A DNA stretch of 64,000 bases from Pseudonocardiaceae bacterium YIM PH 21723 (lineage in GTDB: Bacteria > Actinomycetota > Actinomycetes > Mycobacteriales > Pseudonocardiaceae). The stretch's first letter is position 1. Each line of letters starts with the position of its first letter. Both the position numbers and the translations under genes were made by a program. Positions 8,974 through 17,613 of this stretch are shown here, piece by piece. The DNA is taken from positions 124,001-188,000 of the forward strand of contig QZFT01000034.1 of NCBI GenBank assembly GCA_003600225.1, read 5' to 3'. Under the pieces are notes generated by a model that saw nothing but the letters and a program-made list of their open reading frames with translations, had not been told where the DNA came from and did no database searches.

Positions 8974-11900
8974 CTAGGCCGCGGCGGTGCCGTTGCCGGT
9001 ACGAATGAGTGCGGCGAGCGAGGAGATCGTGCCGCCCTTGAGCAGCTTGGTGACCGGCAGCTTCACGCCCAGTTCCCGATCGATCCGGGTACGGAACTCC
9101 ACCGCCATCAGCGAATCCATCCCCAGCCGGTTCAGCGGCTGCCCCACCGCTATCCGCTCCGGCTTCGTGCCCAGAATGCTCGCCGCCAGTCCACTGAGGA
9201 TGGTCTCGAAGTCGTCGGACGGCTCCTCTGCCACGACGACGGGCGTTGCTTCCGTGGTAGGTCGTTCTTCACGGACCATGCCCGCCAGTGAACCGATCGT
9301 GCCGCCCTTGAGCAGCTTCGTGACCGGCAGCTTCACGCCCAGTTCCCGATCGATCCGGGTACGGAACTCCACCGCCATCAACGAATCCATCCCCAAGCGG
9401 TTCAGCGGCTGCCCCACAGCGATCCGCTCCGGCTTCGTGCCCAGAATGCTCGCCGCCAGTCCACACAGGACAGACTCGACATCATCGTTGACCGGCGGAA
9501 CTTCCGCTGCGGGCTGGGCCGTGACGATCGGCTCGGGCTTCGGCTCGGCCACTGGTGCCTGCGGCGGCTCCAAGCGCACCGATCGGATCGCCGGTGCCGG
9601 ACGTGGAGCGCCGGTAACGAGCCGACGCAAGGCAGGAGTGGCGGCGAGGTTCGGGTAGGCCTCAGTCCAAGCAGGCCAGTCCACCCGCAGCACGGCCACC
9701 TGATCGAGACCCTCGGCGAGTGCCTCGTCCAGCACTTCCAGGGCCTGTTGGGGCTGGAACTGCTCCATGCCACGCGGAACGACATCCCGGCCGTCTTCGG
9801 CGGCCTTGCGTGCCATCATGCCGACGCTGTCCCAGAAGCCCCAGTTGATCACGGTCGCCGGCTGTCCCTTGCCCAGCCGGTGGTGCGCCAGCGCGTCCAG
9901 GAAGGCATTGCCCGCGGCGTATCCGCCGAGCATCGGCGACCCGAGGAGCGCGGAACCGGACGAGAACAGCAGGAACAGGTCGATGTCCTCGCGCTGCACC
10001 AACCGGTGCAGGGCCCAGCCACCGTCCACTTTGGCCCGCAGCTCGGAGCGAACCGCACCGGCGTCCATGTCGCGGACGGCGGTGTAGTCGATCGTGCCCG
10101 CCGCGTGCAGCACTCCGCGGAGCGCGGGCTGCCCGGACCGGCCGCGCTCGGTCAGGACCTGGCGCAATCCGGACTCGTCCGCGACGTCGACGGCGGCGTA
10201 CTCCACATAGGCACCCTGGCGGCTCAGTGATCGCAGCAGTTCGACCTGGTCGCGCCGGTTCCCGGTGAGCCGGTCCCACGTCTCGATCGGCGGGAGTTCG
10301 GTGCGTCCGGTGAGCAACAGGTGCCGGGCACCCCGGTCGACCAGCCACCGGGCTACCTCGCCACCGATACCGCCGATACCGCCGGTGACCAGGTAGGTCC
10401 CGTCGGGCCGGATCTGCGTCCCGCTGCTGGCACGTTTGACGTGACGATCCAGCCGGGCCACGTACCGACCACCTCTCCGGAAGGCGACCTGGGTTTCCTC
10501 GTCGGTGGCCAGCAGCTCGGTGACCAGGGCGGTGACGGTGTCCTGGTGCTGGTCGATGTCGGCCAGGGTGGTTCGCCAGCCGTCATGTTCGACGGCGATG
10601 GTCCGGCCTAGGCCCCAGACTGCGGCCTGGAACGGCGAGCCCACCTCATCGGCGGGCAGTACCCGCTGGGCGGATCGGCTGACCAGCCACAACCGTGGGT
10701 CCAGATCGAGTTCGTCGATGGCCTGAGCCAGGTTCACCACGCTCTGCGTGGTCAGCAGCCCGGCCCGCTGCACCTCGGTGTCCAGGGCGTCCAGCGGTGG
10801 CTGTGCGTCCAGGCTCCACAAGTGCACGACACCGCGCAGCGGGCCTGCCGCGGCGGTCTCCTTCAACACCGAGACCAGATCCGCGCGGGAGGACGGGGCG
10901 ACCCGGTAGCGATCGGTGCCGGTACCCGCGTGGTTGGCGGCGGCGGTGACCACGACGACTCGCTGACCACGCTGTTGCAGTCCCTTGGCCACGGCGCGTC
11001 CGGTCGGCCCGCTGTCGGTGAGTACCAGCCAGGCACCGTCCTCGGTCTGGCCGGTGGGAGACGGCGCGGATTCCCAGGTCTGGTCGTACAGCCAGTCCGC
11101 GTAGGGGCCGGTCGCCACGAGCGGCGCGGGAGCGCTGCCGAGCAGGTATCGCAAGCACAGCCCGATGATCTGGCCGATCAGCGTGCCGTCCGGCCCGAGG
11201 ATGTCCACATCGCCGGTGAAGGAGTCCTCCCGATCGGCCGGCCGGAGCCGGACGTGGCTGTACACCTCGGTTCCGGGCTGCGCGTACAGCCGGACCTGGT
11301 CGATGCCACCGAGGACGAAGGCTCCCTCCTCACCGGGCGCGATGTCATGCCGGCCGGCGACCTGGGCATGCGCGACGGCGTCCAGCAGCGCCGGGTGGAA
11401 CCTGTGTCCACTGTGGTCAGTGAAGGTCAGCCGGGCCAGCGCTTCACCGTCGGTCCGCCAGATCTCCTGAATGGCCTGGAAGGCACCGTTCCACTGGTTT
11501 CCGCGCGCGGCCTGGTGCGGGTAGAAGTCCGCTCCGGTCTGCCGTTGCGGGCAACGGCCCTCGATCTCGGTGAGCACGGAGCTGCGCTGTTCCGGAACGA
11601 TCGATGCCAGGGTGCCGGTGGCGTTGAGCTCCCATTCCTGGTCGACCGCCGACCGTGACTCGACGGTGAAAGGCAGATCCGTCGCACCGGTCCGGACCGT
11701 CAGCCGGAGTTCGGTCGTCCCTTCGAGATAGATCGCCCGCTGATAGTCCACGCTCGACACGGCCACCGGAATGTCGCCGAACAATTGGCGACCGGCGGCG
11801 GCGACCAGTTCCACATAGGCGGTTCCGGGCAGGACAGGAGTTCCCTGCACCTGGTGATCCAGCAGGTACGCATTGATGGTCAGGTCGACCGGGCCCTGCC

Positions 11901-14610
11901 ACACCCGAGCTCCCTGATCCGCGCTGACCGGTGCGCCGAGCAGCGGATGAGCGCTGGAGGCGGGCATCGCCGTTCGCAGTGTCGCCGAGGTGGAGGCGGC
12001 CTCCGGCAGCCAGTGGGACTGGTGCTGCCAGCGGTACAGCGGCAGATCCACCGGCCTGCCGGGACACACGGTGGCCCAGTCGGCGGAGATGCCCTGGACG
12101 TACAGGGAGGCCAGCGAGTTCAGCAGGCTGGCCCGCTCCGGCTCGGCGCGACGCAGCGAGCCGACCGCCACCTCAGCACGGTCGCCCGCGATGGCCCGGA
12201 TCGAGTTCACCAGCAACGGATGTGGGCTGACCTCGACGAACACCGTGTCACCGAGGGCGAGCTGGCCACGCACCGCACCGATGAAGTCGACCGGCTCGCG
12301 GATATTGCGGGCCCAGTACTGTCCGTCCAGCTGGGCGCCGTCGATGACCTCGTTCAGCAGGGTCGAGTGCAGCGGGATCTCTCCGGCCTTGGGCCGCAGA
12401 TCACGCAGATCCTTCAGCAGGTCCTCGCGGATCGTGTCCATCTGCGGACCGTGCGAGGCGTAATCCACATTGACCCAGCGGTTGAAGACATCCTGTTCGT
12501 CCAGAGTGGCCAGAATCCGGGTCAGCGCGGCCTCGTCCCCGGACAACAGGGTCGACGTCGGCCCGTTCGCCGCCGCGACCGCGACCACGTCCTCGTGCCC
12601 GGCGATGGCCTTTCGGGCATCCGCCGCCGACAGCTCGACGTACGCCATGGTTCCGTTGCCACTGCACCGGCGTGCCAGGCGACTGCGCCGGCAGATCACC
12701 GCCGCGGCGTCCGGCAGGCTGAGCGCGCCCGCGATGTAGGCGGCGGCCGATTCGCCCATGCTGTGCCCGATCACCACGTCCGGCTGGATGCCCCAGGACT
12801 GCCACAGCCGGGCCAGGGCGATTTCCATGGCCCACAGGGCAGGTTGCACCTTGTCCACTTCGGACAGTTCGACACCGCCGCGCAGCAGCTCGATCAGCGA
12901 CCAGCCGTTCTCCTTGGCGATCGCCGCGTCGCACGCACGCAGCGCCTCGGCGAACACCGGTTCCGAGTCGAGCAGCTCGACGCCCATGCTCGCCCACTGG
13001 GAACCCTGGCCGGGAAACACGAAGGCGATCCGCGGCCGGTCAGCGACGAAGTCCACGGTGCGCAGGCCGGGAGCGGTTCCGTCCTGCGCGAACTCGCGCA
13101 GCGTCTCGGCGGCTTCCACCGGGCGTGCGGCCACCAGGGCGAGTCGGCTGTCTCGATGGGCACGCCGGGCGAGCGCCGTGTGGCTGATGTCCGGCCAGGC
13201 GTCAGTGCCGGACTCCAGGTGAGCCGCGTAGGCGATGGCCAGATCACGCAGTGCGTCCGGGTTGACCGCCGAGATGGTCAGCAGTTCCTCCCGGGACTCG
13301 CCGGTGCTGCGCTGAGCCGGTTCCGCCGCGGTGAGCACGACGTGGGCGTTGGCCCCGGTGAGGCCGAAGCTGCTGACACCGGCGACAGCCGGTCGACCGC
13401 GATCCGGCAGAACCGTGTGCTCGGCCGGGATCCGGATCGGCAGGTCCGCCCAGGGCACCGCAGGATTCGGGGTCCGCTGGTGCAAGGTGGCGGGCACCTC
13501 GTTGTGTTCCAGACACAGCACGGCCTTGATCAACCCGGCCATGCCCGCGGCGGCCTCGGTGTGACCGATATTGGTCTTCACCGAACCAACGAGGCAGGGA
13601 CGGTCCGCCGGACGGCCTGGGCCGAGAACCGAACCGAACACCTCCAGTTCGACCTTGTCGCCGACGCTGGTGCCGGTGCCGTGCGCCTCCAGGTAGTCCA
13701 CGTCGGACGGTTCGACGCCCGATCCCCGGTAGGCGCGCAGCAGTACGTCCCGCTGCCCGTCGACCCCGGGGGTGACCAGGTAGCCGCTGCTCTGCCCGTC
13801 GTTGCCGATCGAGGTGCCCCGGATGACCGCCCGCACCCGGTCGCCATCCGCCCTGGCCTGGCTCAACGATTTGAGGACGACCACGCCCACGCCATCGCTG
13901 CGCACGAAGCCGTCCGCCGAGGCGTCACCGAACTTGCAGCGCCCGTCCGAGGCGAGCATTCCCGCGCCGGAGTACACGGTGCCCTCTTCGGGCAGCAGGA
14001 TCATGTTCACCGCGCCGGCGACCGCCACGGTGGACTCCCCCGCCCGGATCGACTGCACCGCCAGGTGCACGGCGGTCAGCGAGGAGGAGCAGGCGGTGTC
14101 GATGGTGACGCTGGGCCCGCGGAAGTCGAAGGCGTAGGCCAGGCGGCCCGAGGTCATCGCCCGGGCCGCCGACCCGATCAGTCCGTAGAACCCGAGGTCC
14201 TCCGGATTCTTGTGCTGCATGTGCCAGTAGTCGCCGACATGCTGTCCGACGAAGGTGGCGGTGTCCGAACCCGCCAGTCGATCGGTGGCCTGGCCCGCGT
14301 CCTCGAGTGCCTCCGAGGCGACCTCCATCAGGATCCGCTGCTGCGGGTCCATCCGGGCCGCTTCCCTGGGCGAGATACCGAAGAACTCCCCGTCGAAGTC
14401 CCGGACGTTCCGCAGGAAACCGCCCCAGCGGCTGCTGGTGCGTCCCGGAGCGGACGGGGCCTCGTCGAAGATCGCGTTGACGTCGTAGCGGTCCAGCGGG
14501 ATCTCGGTGATCGCGTCGGTTCCCGCGGCGAGCAGGTTCCAGAACTCAGCGAGGGTGTCGGCTCCGGGGAACCGCCCCGCCATACCGATGATGGCAATGG
14601 GTTCGAGCAT
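8974..14610 (-). CDS. Single-module type I PKS: KS-AT-DH-KR-ACP-ACP
   Basis: An 1878-aa polyketide synthase. KS at ~1-430 (TACSSS Cys174, EAHGTGT, NIGHTEA); AT at ~530-830 (GHSMGES, then YASHGPQMD); DH at ~880-1150 (HQVQGTPVLPG and LLDAVAHAQ); KR at ~1440-1640 (GGIGGIGG, then SSGSALLG...YAAGN); two tandem ACPs (LGMDSLMAVEF twice) at the C-terminus. There is no ER or thioesterase. AT specificity motifs are mixed (GHSMGE with YASH), so the extender is uncertain. A lone module with tandem ACPs suggests iterative use giving a hydroxylated or unsaturated chain. The architecture overlaps with 6-methylsalicylate synthases, but the context favours an arsono-polyketide. Confidence 0.95.
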   Translation of the reverse strand: MLEPIAIIGMAGRFPGADTLAEFWNLLAAGTDAITEIPLDRYDVNAIFDEAPSAPGRTSSRWGGFLRNVRDFDGEFFGISPREAARMDPQQRILMEVASEALEDAGQATDRLAGSDTATFVGQHVGDYWHMQHKNPEDLGFYGLIGSAARAMTSGRLAYAFDFRGPSVTIDTACSSSLTAVHLAVQSIRAGESTVAVAGAVNMILLPEEGTVYSGAGMLASDGRCKFGDASADGFVRSDGVGVVVLKSLSQARADGDRVRAVIRGTSIGNDGQSSGYLVTPGVDGQRDVLLRAYRGSGVEPSDVDYLEAHGTGTSVGDKVELEVFGSVLGPGRPADRPCLVGSVKTNIGHTEAAAGMAGLIKAVLCLEHNEVPATLHQRTPNPAVPWADLPIRIPAEHTVLPDRGRPAVAGVSSFGLTGANAHVVLTAAEPAQRSTGESREELLTISAVNPDALRDLAIAYAAHLESGTDAWPDISHTALARRAHRDSRLALVAARPVEAAETLREFAQDGTAPGLRTVDFVADRPRIAFVFPGQGSQWASMGVELLDSEPVFAEALRACDAAIAKENGWSLIELLRGGVELSEVDKVQPALWAMEIALARLWQSWGIQPDVVIGHSMGESAAAYIAGALSLPDAAAVICRRSRLARRCSGNGTMAYVELSAADARKAIAGHEDVVAVAAANGPTSTLLSGDEAALTRILATLDEQDVFNRWVNVDYASHGPQMDTIREDLLKDLRDLRPKAGEIPLHSTLLNEVIDGAQLDGQYWARNIREPVDFIGAVRGQLALGDTVFVEVSPHPLLVNSIRAIAGDRAEVAVGSLRRAEPERASLLNSLASLYVQGISADWATVCPGRPVDLPLYRWQHQSHWLPEAASTSATLRTAMPASSAHPLLGAPVSADQGARVWQGPVDLTINAYLLDHQVQGTPVLPGTAYVELVAAAGRQLFGDIPVAVSSVDYQRAIYLEGTTELRLTVRTGATDLPFTVESRSAVDQEWELNATGTLASIVPEQRSSVLTEIEGRCPQRQTGADFYPHQAARGNQWNGAFQAIQEIWRTDGEALARLTFTDHSGHRFHPALLDAVAHAQVAGRHDIAPGEEGAFVLGGIDQVRLYAQPGTEVYSHVRLRPADREDSFTGDVDILGPDGTLIGQIIGLCLRYLLGSAPAPLVATGPYADWLYDQTWESAPSPTGQTEDGAWLVLTDSGPTGRAVAKGLQQRGQRVVVVTAAANHAGTGTDRYRVAPSSRADLVSVLKETAAAGPLRGVVHLWSLDAQPPLDALDTEVQRAGLLTTQSVVNLAQAIDELDLDPRLWLVSRSAQRVLPADEVGSPFQAAVWGLGRTIAVEHDGWRTTLADIDQHQDTVTALVTELLATDEETQVAFRRGGRYVARLDRHVKRASSGTQIRPDGTYLVTGGIGGIGGEVARWLVDRGARHLLLTGRTELPPIETWDRLTGNRRDQVELLRSLSRQGAYVEYAAVDVADESGLRQVLTERGRSGQPALRGVLHAAGTIDYTAVRDMDAGAVRSELRAKVDGGWALHRLVQREDIDLFLLFSSGSALLGSPMLGGYAAGNAFLDALAHHRLGKGQPATVINWGFWDSVGMMARKAAEDGRDVVPRGMEQFQPQQALEVLDEALAEGLDQVAVLRVDWPAWTEAYPNLAATPALRRLVTGAPRPAPAIRSVRLEPPQAPVAEPKPEPIVTAQPAAEVPPVNDDVESVLCGLAASILGTKPERIAVGQPLNRLGMDSLMAVEFRTRIDRELGVKLPVTKLLKGGTIGSLAGMVREERPTTEATPVVVAEEPSDDFETILSGLAASILGTKPERIAVGQPLNRLGMDSLMAVEFRTRIDRELGVKLPVTKLLKGGTISSLAALIRTGNGTAAA
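9026..9465 (-). repeat. Near-identical direct repeat encoding the two PKS carrier domains
   Basis: About 170 bases at 9026-9195 recur at 9296-9465 (offset 270) with only a handful of differences. Both copies encode the LNRLGMDSLMAVEF phosphopantetheine region. DNA identity is far above that needed for protein conservation, so the ACP duplication is recent or kept uniform by gene conversion. Confidence 0.9.
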
Positions 14611-14619
14611 GATGTGTCC

Positions 14620-15375
14620 TTAGGTCTGAGATCGGTGCACCTTGTGCTGCGCGGCCTGGGCGCGTGGGCGCACGACGAGGAAGTCCACGTTCACGTGGGC
14701 CGGTCGGCCCACCGCGAAGGTGATGAGTTCGGCGATGTCCTGCGCGAGCAGTGGCTGGTCGACACCCGCATAGACGGCGTCGGCCTTGCCCTGATCACCG
14801 CGGTAGCGGTTGCGGGAGAACTCCTCGGTGTGGACCATCCCGGGCGCGATCTCGATGACCCGCACAGGTTGGCCGCACAGCTCAAGGCGCAGCGCGCCCG
14901 CGAGGGCGTGCTGGCCGTGCTTGGCGGCGCTGTATCCGCCGCCGCCTTCGTAGGTGGTGAACGCCGCGGTGGAGGACACCACCACGACCGTGCCGTTCCC
15001 GGAGGCGATGAGCTTGGGCAGCAACGACTGGGTGACCTGCAGCGAGCCGAGGACATTGACCTCGTACATCGCTCGCCAATCGGTGGGGTCCGCGGCACCG
15101 ATGATCTCGGTGCCGAAGGCTCCCCCCGCGTTGTTGACCAGCACATCGCAGCGCTCCAGCGTGGCGGCGAAGGCCTCGACGGCGGACCGGTCGGTAACGT
15201 CCACCGCCGCGGTGTCGGCGGTGCCACCTGCCTGGTGGATCTGCTCGGCGACGGCCGTCAGCCGCTCCTTTCGCCGGCCGACCAACACCACGTGGTGGCC
15301 TGCCTTCGCGAGGTCCAGGGCGGTGGCCGCCCCGATCCCGCTGCCCGCACCCGTGATCACACTTACCGGTCGCAT
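14620..15375 (-). CDS. Short-chain dehydrogenase/reductase
   Basis: A 251-aa classical SDR: TGAGSGIG nucleotide-binding loop at ~8, NNAG at ~90, catalytic Ser in VVSSTAA and YSAAK at ~155. The sequence resembles the YdfG/serine-3-dehydrogenase branch that reduces small 3-hydroxy acids and aldehydes with NADP. It lies 9 bases before the PKS and 15 after the amidotransferase-like gene, inside one operon. A reasonable role is reduction of arsonoacetaldehyde to 2-hydroxyethylarsonate, or of a keto group on the polyketide. The sequence alone does not decide between them. Confidence 0.9.
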   Translation of the reverse strand: MRPVSVITGAGSGIGAATALDLAKAGHHVVLVGRRKERLTAVAEQIHQAGGTADTAAVDVTDRSAVEAFAATLERCDVLVNNAGGAFGTEIIGAADPTDWRAMYEVNVLGSLQVTQSLLPKLIASGNGTVVVVSSTAAFTTYEGGGGYSAAKHGQHALAGALRLELCGQPVRVIEIAPGMVHTEEFSRNRYRGDQGKADAVYAGVDQPLLAQDIAELITFAVGRPAHVNVDFLVVRPRAQAAQHKVHRSQT

Positions 15376-15390
15376 GCCGTGCTCCTTCGC

Positions 15391-16413
15391 TCAGTTCACT
15401 GCGGTAGCAATGATCTTGGCGTCGGCAGGCTGCGAAGCGGTATCGCCCGGACTCCGGCCGAGCCACACGACCTGGCCCGGCGCGAGCTCCGTTGCCTGGT
15501 ATTCCTGCGGCTCGGCGGACACGTTGTGCACGCACAGCAACCGCACGGAGCGGTCGGCGCTGTACCGGGCGACTGCCCGCAGCCCCTCACCCATCTCCAC
15601 CTGTTCGAAGGTGCAGCCGTCTGCGAAGGCGGGCGCCGAGGCGGCGTCGGCCCGGACGGCGTCCAAGGCGTGGGCGAATGCCGCGATATCGCCGGGGACC
15701 GGTCGCAGTTCTGCCACCCCGGCTCGCTGCCGTACCGCCTCCAGGAAGGCGGCGACCACCGGATGAACCTCGTCGATGGTGCTGGTCAGCTCCGGCTGGA
15801 AGAGGCAGGCCAGGAAGAACGGGTGATCGTCGATCTCCAGTGCCCTCGGCTGCCCCTTGCCATCCCAGGCGACGAAGTGCACCTCACCGGAGCCGGCGGC
15901 GTCGAGGAACGCCTTGTCCATGCCCCAGTCGCACTGCAGGATCTCCAGCACGTCCGTCCTGCCGTAGATGGAGTGCATCCGCGAACCCGGCTGCAGGGTC
16001 GTCGGCACCCAGTTGTTGTTGTCCACCGCGCAGGCCGGCGGGATGACCAGGTGCTCGATCGGCTTCAGGTCGTTCTCCAGCTGCCGGGTCTCCGGGAGGT
16101 CCAGCACGTTCTGCGCGTACTCCAGGACCGAGTGGTAGAACCCGCCGCAGGTACCGAACAGCGGCGTCTTGTTCTCCCGCGCGAACCTGATCGACCGGTT
16201 CACCCCGCGGTAGGCGTGGTACGGCGCGCCGGGAACGACCCAGATTCCGTCGAATCCGGTGAAGTCGGTGTGCTCGTCGATCCGGGTGGTAGGCACCCAC
16301 TGGATATCGAAGCCAAGCGCGGGCAGCAGCGCCTCAATACGCGGATGCGCCGGTTCGGCATGGTTGTACTGATCCCCCACCAAGGCAAGGCGAGGCCGTC
16401 GTGAAGACAACAC
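15391..16413 (-). CDS. CTP-synthase C-terminal-like (class I amidotransferase fold) protein
   Basis: A 340-aa protein. Residues 1-~230 form a class I glutamine-amidotransferase fold like the CTP-synthase glutaminase domain, with nucleophile elbow GTCGGF. The glutaminase His is replaced: FQPE is found where CTP synthase has FHPE, so normal glutamine hydrolysis is unlikely. I believe the Gln is typical of the CTP-synthase-C-terminal-related family. Residues ~240-340 add a beta-rich domain (LLCVHNVSA, LAPGQVVWL) resembling the C-terminal sandwich of glycoside hydrolases. The GTG start has a GGGGG ribosome-binding site. It heads the minus-strand operon. A CTP-synthase homologue is also part of the Streptomyces arseno-organic cluster. 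Confidence 0.82.
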   Translation of the reverse strand: MLSSRRPRLALVGDQYNHAEPAHPRIEALLPALGFDIQWVPTTRIDEHTDFTGFDGIWVVPGAPYHAYRGVNRSIRFARENKTPLFGTCGGFYHSVLEYAQNVLDLPETRQLENDLKPIEHLVIPPACAVDNNNWVPTTLQPGSRMHSIYGRTDVLEILQCDWGMDKAFLDAAGSGEVHFVAWDGKGQPRALEIDDHPFFLACLFQPELTSTIDEVHPVVAAFLEAVRQRAGVAELRPVPGDIAAFAHALDAVRADAASAPAFADGCTFEQVEMGEGLRAVARYSADRSVRLLCVHNVSAEPQEYQATELAPGQVVWLGRSPGDTASQPADAKIIATAVN

Positions 16414-16792
16414 AGAATCCCCCTATGGATCATGCGTTAATGCGCAAAGCGCAGGCAGGCGAAACCTGAGCGACCAGGTTTGCGAACAGCCCTACTGAGC
16501 ACCTATTTCGGCGCAACACCCCAGATACTTCCCCCTGGTCGGCACCTCGCCGACCTCCGCCAATGTATACATGGCCGGTAGCGACAACCAACGCCGAATG
16601 GGGTAAAAAGTCATCTCAGTAGGCCGCTTTCCCCTGCAAGTACAGCCCATCGAGTAATAGACAGAAACGATATCGGGAGTTTTACCGAAACGTTTGCGCC
16701 GTGACGAATTCGTAAGTACTTTCGGCGTTGAGCGACCAGAACGTATTGCCGACAGTCCACCCCGCCCCACGGAACCAGCGTGGAGTGTGGAC
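16414..16792. promoter_or_regulatory. Divergent promoter region of the PKS operon, with two palindromes
   Basis: A 379-base gene-free region between the PKS operon and the mycothiol-type gene. It contains the palindrome TGCGC-AAA-GCGCA (16441-16453) and the inverted repeat AAACCTG-N6-CAGGTTT (16462-16481), both within 70 bases of the operon's first codon, where a repressor or activator could act. The rest is slightly AT-richer. No convincing -35/-10 pair or ORF was seen. Confidence 0.5.
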
Positions 16793-17605
16793 ATGAGTTG
16801 GAATTTCCTGGAACCGGCCGGCCGCAAGAGCCTGCACGAGGCATGGCGACGCGAGGCGGAGGACCTGTTCGCCCTGGTCTCCGATGTGGATCTCTGGGAG
16901 CAGCCGACCGCGGCCGGACACTGGCTGGTGCGCGACGTCATCGCACACATGATCGACAACACCGAGATGTATCTGCGGTCCTTCGAGGCGGCTCGCGGTG
17001 GCCCGGACATGGGTGAGCCCTGGGCTGTGCGGGACATGGCCCGGCACATGGACGAGGGCGCCAAGCGACTGCGGGACCAACCCCGCGAGGTACTGCTGGC
17101 TCGCCTGCACAACGCCCAGGACCGCATCCTCCAGGAATCCACCGATCTGACCGACAAGCAGTGGACCGAGCACCTGGTGCCGCACAAGTTCATGGGTTCG
17201 GTCCCGGCGTGCTTCCTCCCGATCTGCCAGCTGCTCGACTACGCCGTACACGCCTGGGACATCCGGCAGGGCACCGGCCGGGCGCACAACCTGGACGGCC
17301 GGACCGCCGACCTGCTGGTGCCGGTGTGTTTCCTGATGTGGCAGAACACGGTGACCTCGACCGACGGCGAGCCGCTGCGCATCGGAATCCGGGTGACCAG
17401 CGGTGAGAACGCCGGCGATACCGTCGCAACCCTCGGCCCGGACGGCGTGCAGTTCGAGCCCGGGGATGTCACCGGACTCCCCACCGTGCTGGAGTTCGAC
17501 CCGGCGAGCCTGGTGCTGGCGGCGTTCGGTCGCGCCAACACCGGCACCTGCCGGGGCGACCGCGCCCTGGCCGACCGCTTCCTGAACCTCTTCTTCCGCG
17601 TCTAG
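16793..17605 (+). CDS. Mycothiol-dependent maleylpyruvate isomerase-like (DinB-fold) protein
   Basis: A 270-aa protein of the MDMPI/TIGR03086 type. The N-terminal DinB-like four-helix bundle has HWLVRDVIAHMID at ~45 and YAVHAWDIR at ~150, the usual sites of the metal-binding histidines. Position -4 to the second His is Asp rather than the common Glu. The C-terminal domain is beta-rich. Family members use mycothiol, the actinobacterial thiol, which is also used in arsenate reduction and conjugation in these bacteria. It is divergent from the PKS operon and 8 bases before the acyl-CoA dehydrogenase. ATG 16793 was chosen because upstream in-frame sequence looks non-coding. Confidence 0.8.
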   Translation: MSWNFLEPAGRKSLHEAWRREAEDLFALVSDVDLWEQPTAAGHWLVRDVIAHMIDNTEMYLRSFEAARGGPDMGEPWAVRDMARHMDEGAKRLRDQPREVLLARLHNAQDRILQESTDLTDKQWTEHLVPHKFMGSVPACFLPICQLLDYAVHAWDIRQGTGRAHNLDGRTADLLVPVCFLMWQNTVTSTDGEPLRIGIRVTSGENAGDTVATLGPDGVQFEPGDVTGLPTVLEFDPASLVLAAFGRANTGTCRGDRALADRFLNLFFRV

Positions 17606-17613
17606 GACGGCTC

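Noticed and set aside
9026-9465. CRISPR-like or mobile direct repeat
   Set aside because: The repeat encodes two in-frame carrier domains of the PKS.
8974-14610. 6-methylsalicylate synthase
   Set aside because: Domain order is compatible, but tandem ACPs, the mycobacterial-style AT motif and the neighbouring genes do not specifically support an aryl product; not excluded.
11785-16404. Very long plus-strand open frame (1539 codons) opposite the PKS
   Set aside because: It is the antisense shadow of the PKS, SDR and amidotransferase-like genes in high-GC DNA; its translation is Gly/Arg/His-rich with no domain.
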